The notes under the pieces are model-generated. The model saw only the letters and a program-made list of their open reading frames with translations, had not been told where the DNA came from and did no database searches. From Pseudomonas sp. BMS12 (lineage in GTDB: Bacteria; Pseudomonadota; Gammaproteobacteria; Pseudomonadales; Pseudomonadaceae): 48,376 nucleotides of DNA. Positions 48,363-48,376 of this stretch are shown one piece after another (the stretch's first letter is position 1; each line of letters starts with the position of its first letter). The stretch lies in assembly GCF_001592875.1 (NCBI RefSeq), contig NZ_LSOF01000017.1:1-48376 (forward strand), in the 5' to 3' direction. Both the position numbers and the translations under genes were made by a program.

Positions 48363-48376
48363 GCTTGACGATGACC
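48363..48376 (-). rRNA. rrf: 5S rRNA, 3' end only
   Basis: On the minus strand these 14 bases read GGTCATCGTCAAGC, the invariant 3' end of Pseudomonas 5S rRNA. Together with the strong terminator right after it, this marks the end of an rRNA operon that lies outside the window and is transcribed toward the MCE gene. P. aeruginosa also has an rRNA operon at this place as I recall. Confidence 0.85.

Noticed and set aside
1..48376. CRISPR arrays, phage structural genes, restriction systems, toxin-antitoxin pairs
   Set aside because: I found no regularly spaced repeats and no proteins of these kinds; the only mobile-element traces are the inverted-repeat element at 15004-15145 and the patch after tRNA-Met.

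Overview
The window is chromosomal DNA of a Pseudomonas (Gammaproteobacteria), GC-rich apart from one short patch. Protein-level matches, REP-type repeats and gene order all point there. From pagL-murI-moeB-prmC-prfA-hemA through lolB-ispE-prs-rplY-pth-ychF to rimI-holD, mksFEB and the 3' tip of a 5S rRNA gene, the order follows what I recall of the P. aeruginosa PA4660-PA4690 region. The norspermidine genes and accessory insertions suggest a relative of the P. mendocina/oleovorans/alcaligenes group; that placement is inference.

Left part (1-9.4 kb): the 3' end of xseA, an M23 peptidase, an MscS-type channel, and then an orphan flagellin gene (2608-4290) with a zinc-metallopeptidase domain in its variable region (a flagellinolysin), preceded by a near-consensus flagellar sigma-28 promoter overlapping the channel's stop codon. 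Next come a leucine-rich leader peptide and leuA, a zinc alcohol dehydrogenase, an omega-amidase, a small winged-helix protein and a VTT membrane protein.

Light-response block (9.4-18.1 kb): nine co-directional genes, eight of them overlapping end to start. They encode DUF523/DUF1722, a LitR/CarH-like MerR regulator lacking cobalamin ligands, photolyase, a SnoaL-like protein, an SDR, a FAD amine-oxidase-like protein, DUF1365, a CFA-synthase-like methyltransferase and DUF2878. The block starts from one strong promoter flanked by two exact TGTACA-N12-TGTACA operators. It looks like a light-induced DNA-repair plus membrane-lipid-modification operon. A ~142-bp inverted-repeat element sits in frame inside the FAD gene.

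Middle (18.1-33.5 kb): a TetR gene and two GST genes with matching operator-like sites, a YkgJ-type protein, pagL, the hemA-prfA-prmC-moeB-murI cluster on the minus strand, and the plus-strand TPR lipoprotein-lolB-ispE-tRNA-Gln-prs-rplY-pth-ychF run. rplY has a structured 5' leader.

Right part (33.4-48.4 kb): tRNA-Met is followed by a small AT-richer patch with two hypothetical membrane proteins, bounded by two similar hairpins. Then come a DMT exporter, a carbonic anhydrase pseudogene, rimI-holD, a carboxynorspermidine dehydrogenase/decarboxylase pair, the MksFEB condensin operon, a PepSY protein, a six-domain MCE transport protein, and the terminator and last 14 bases of an rRNA operon. Gene identities rest on sequence recognition without a database search.
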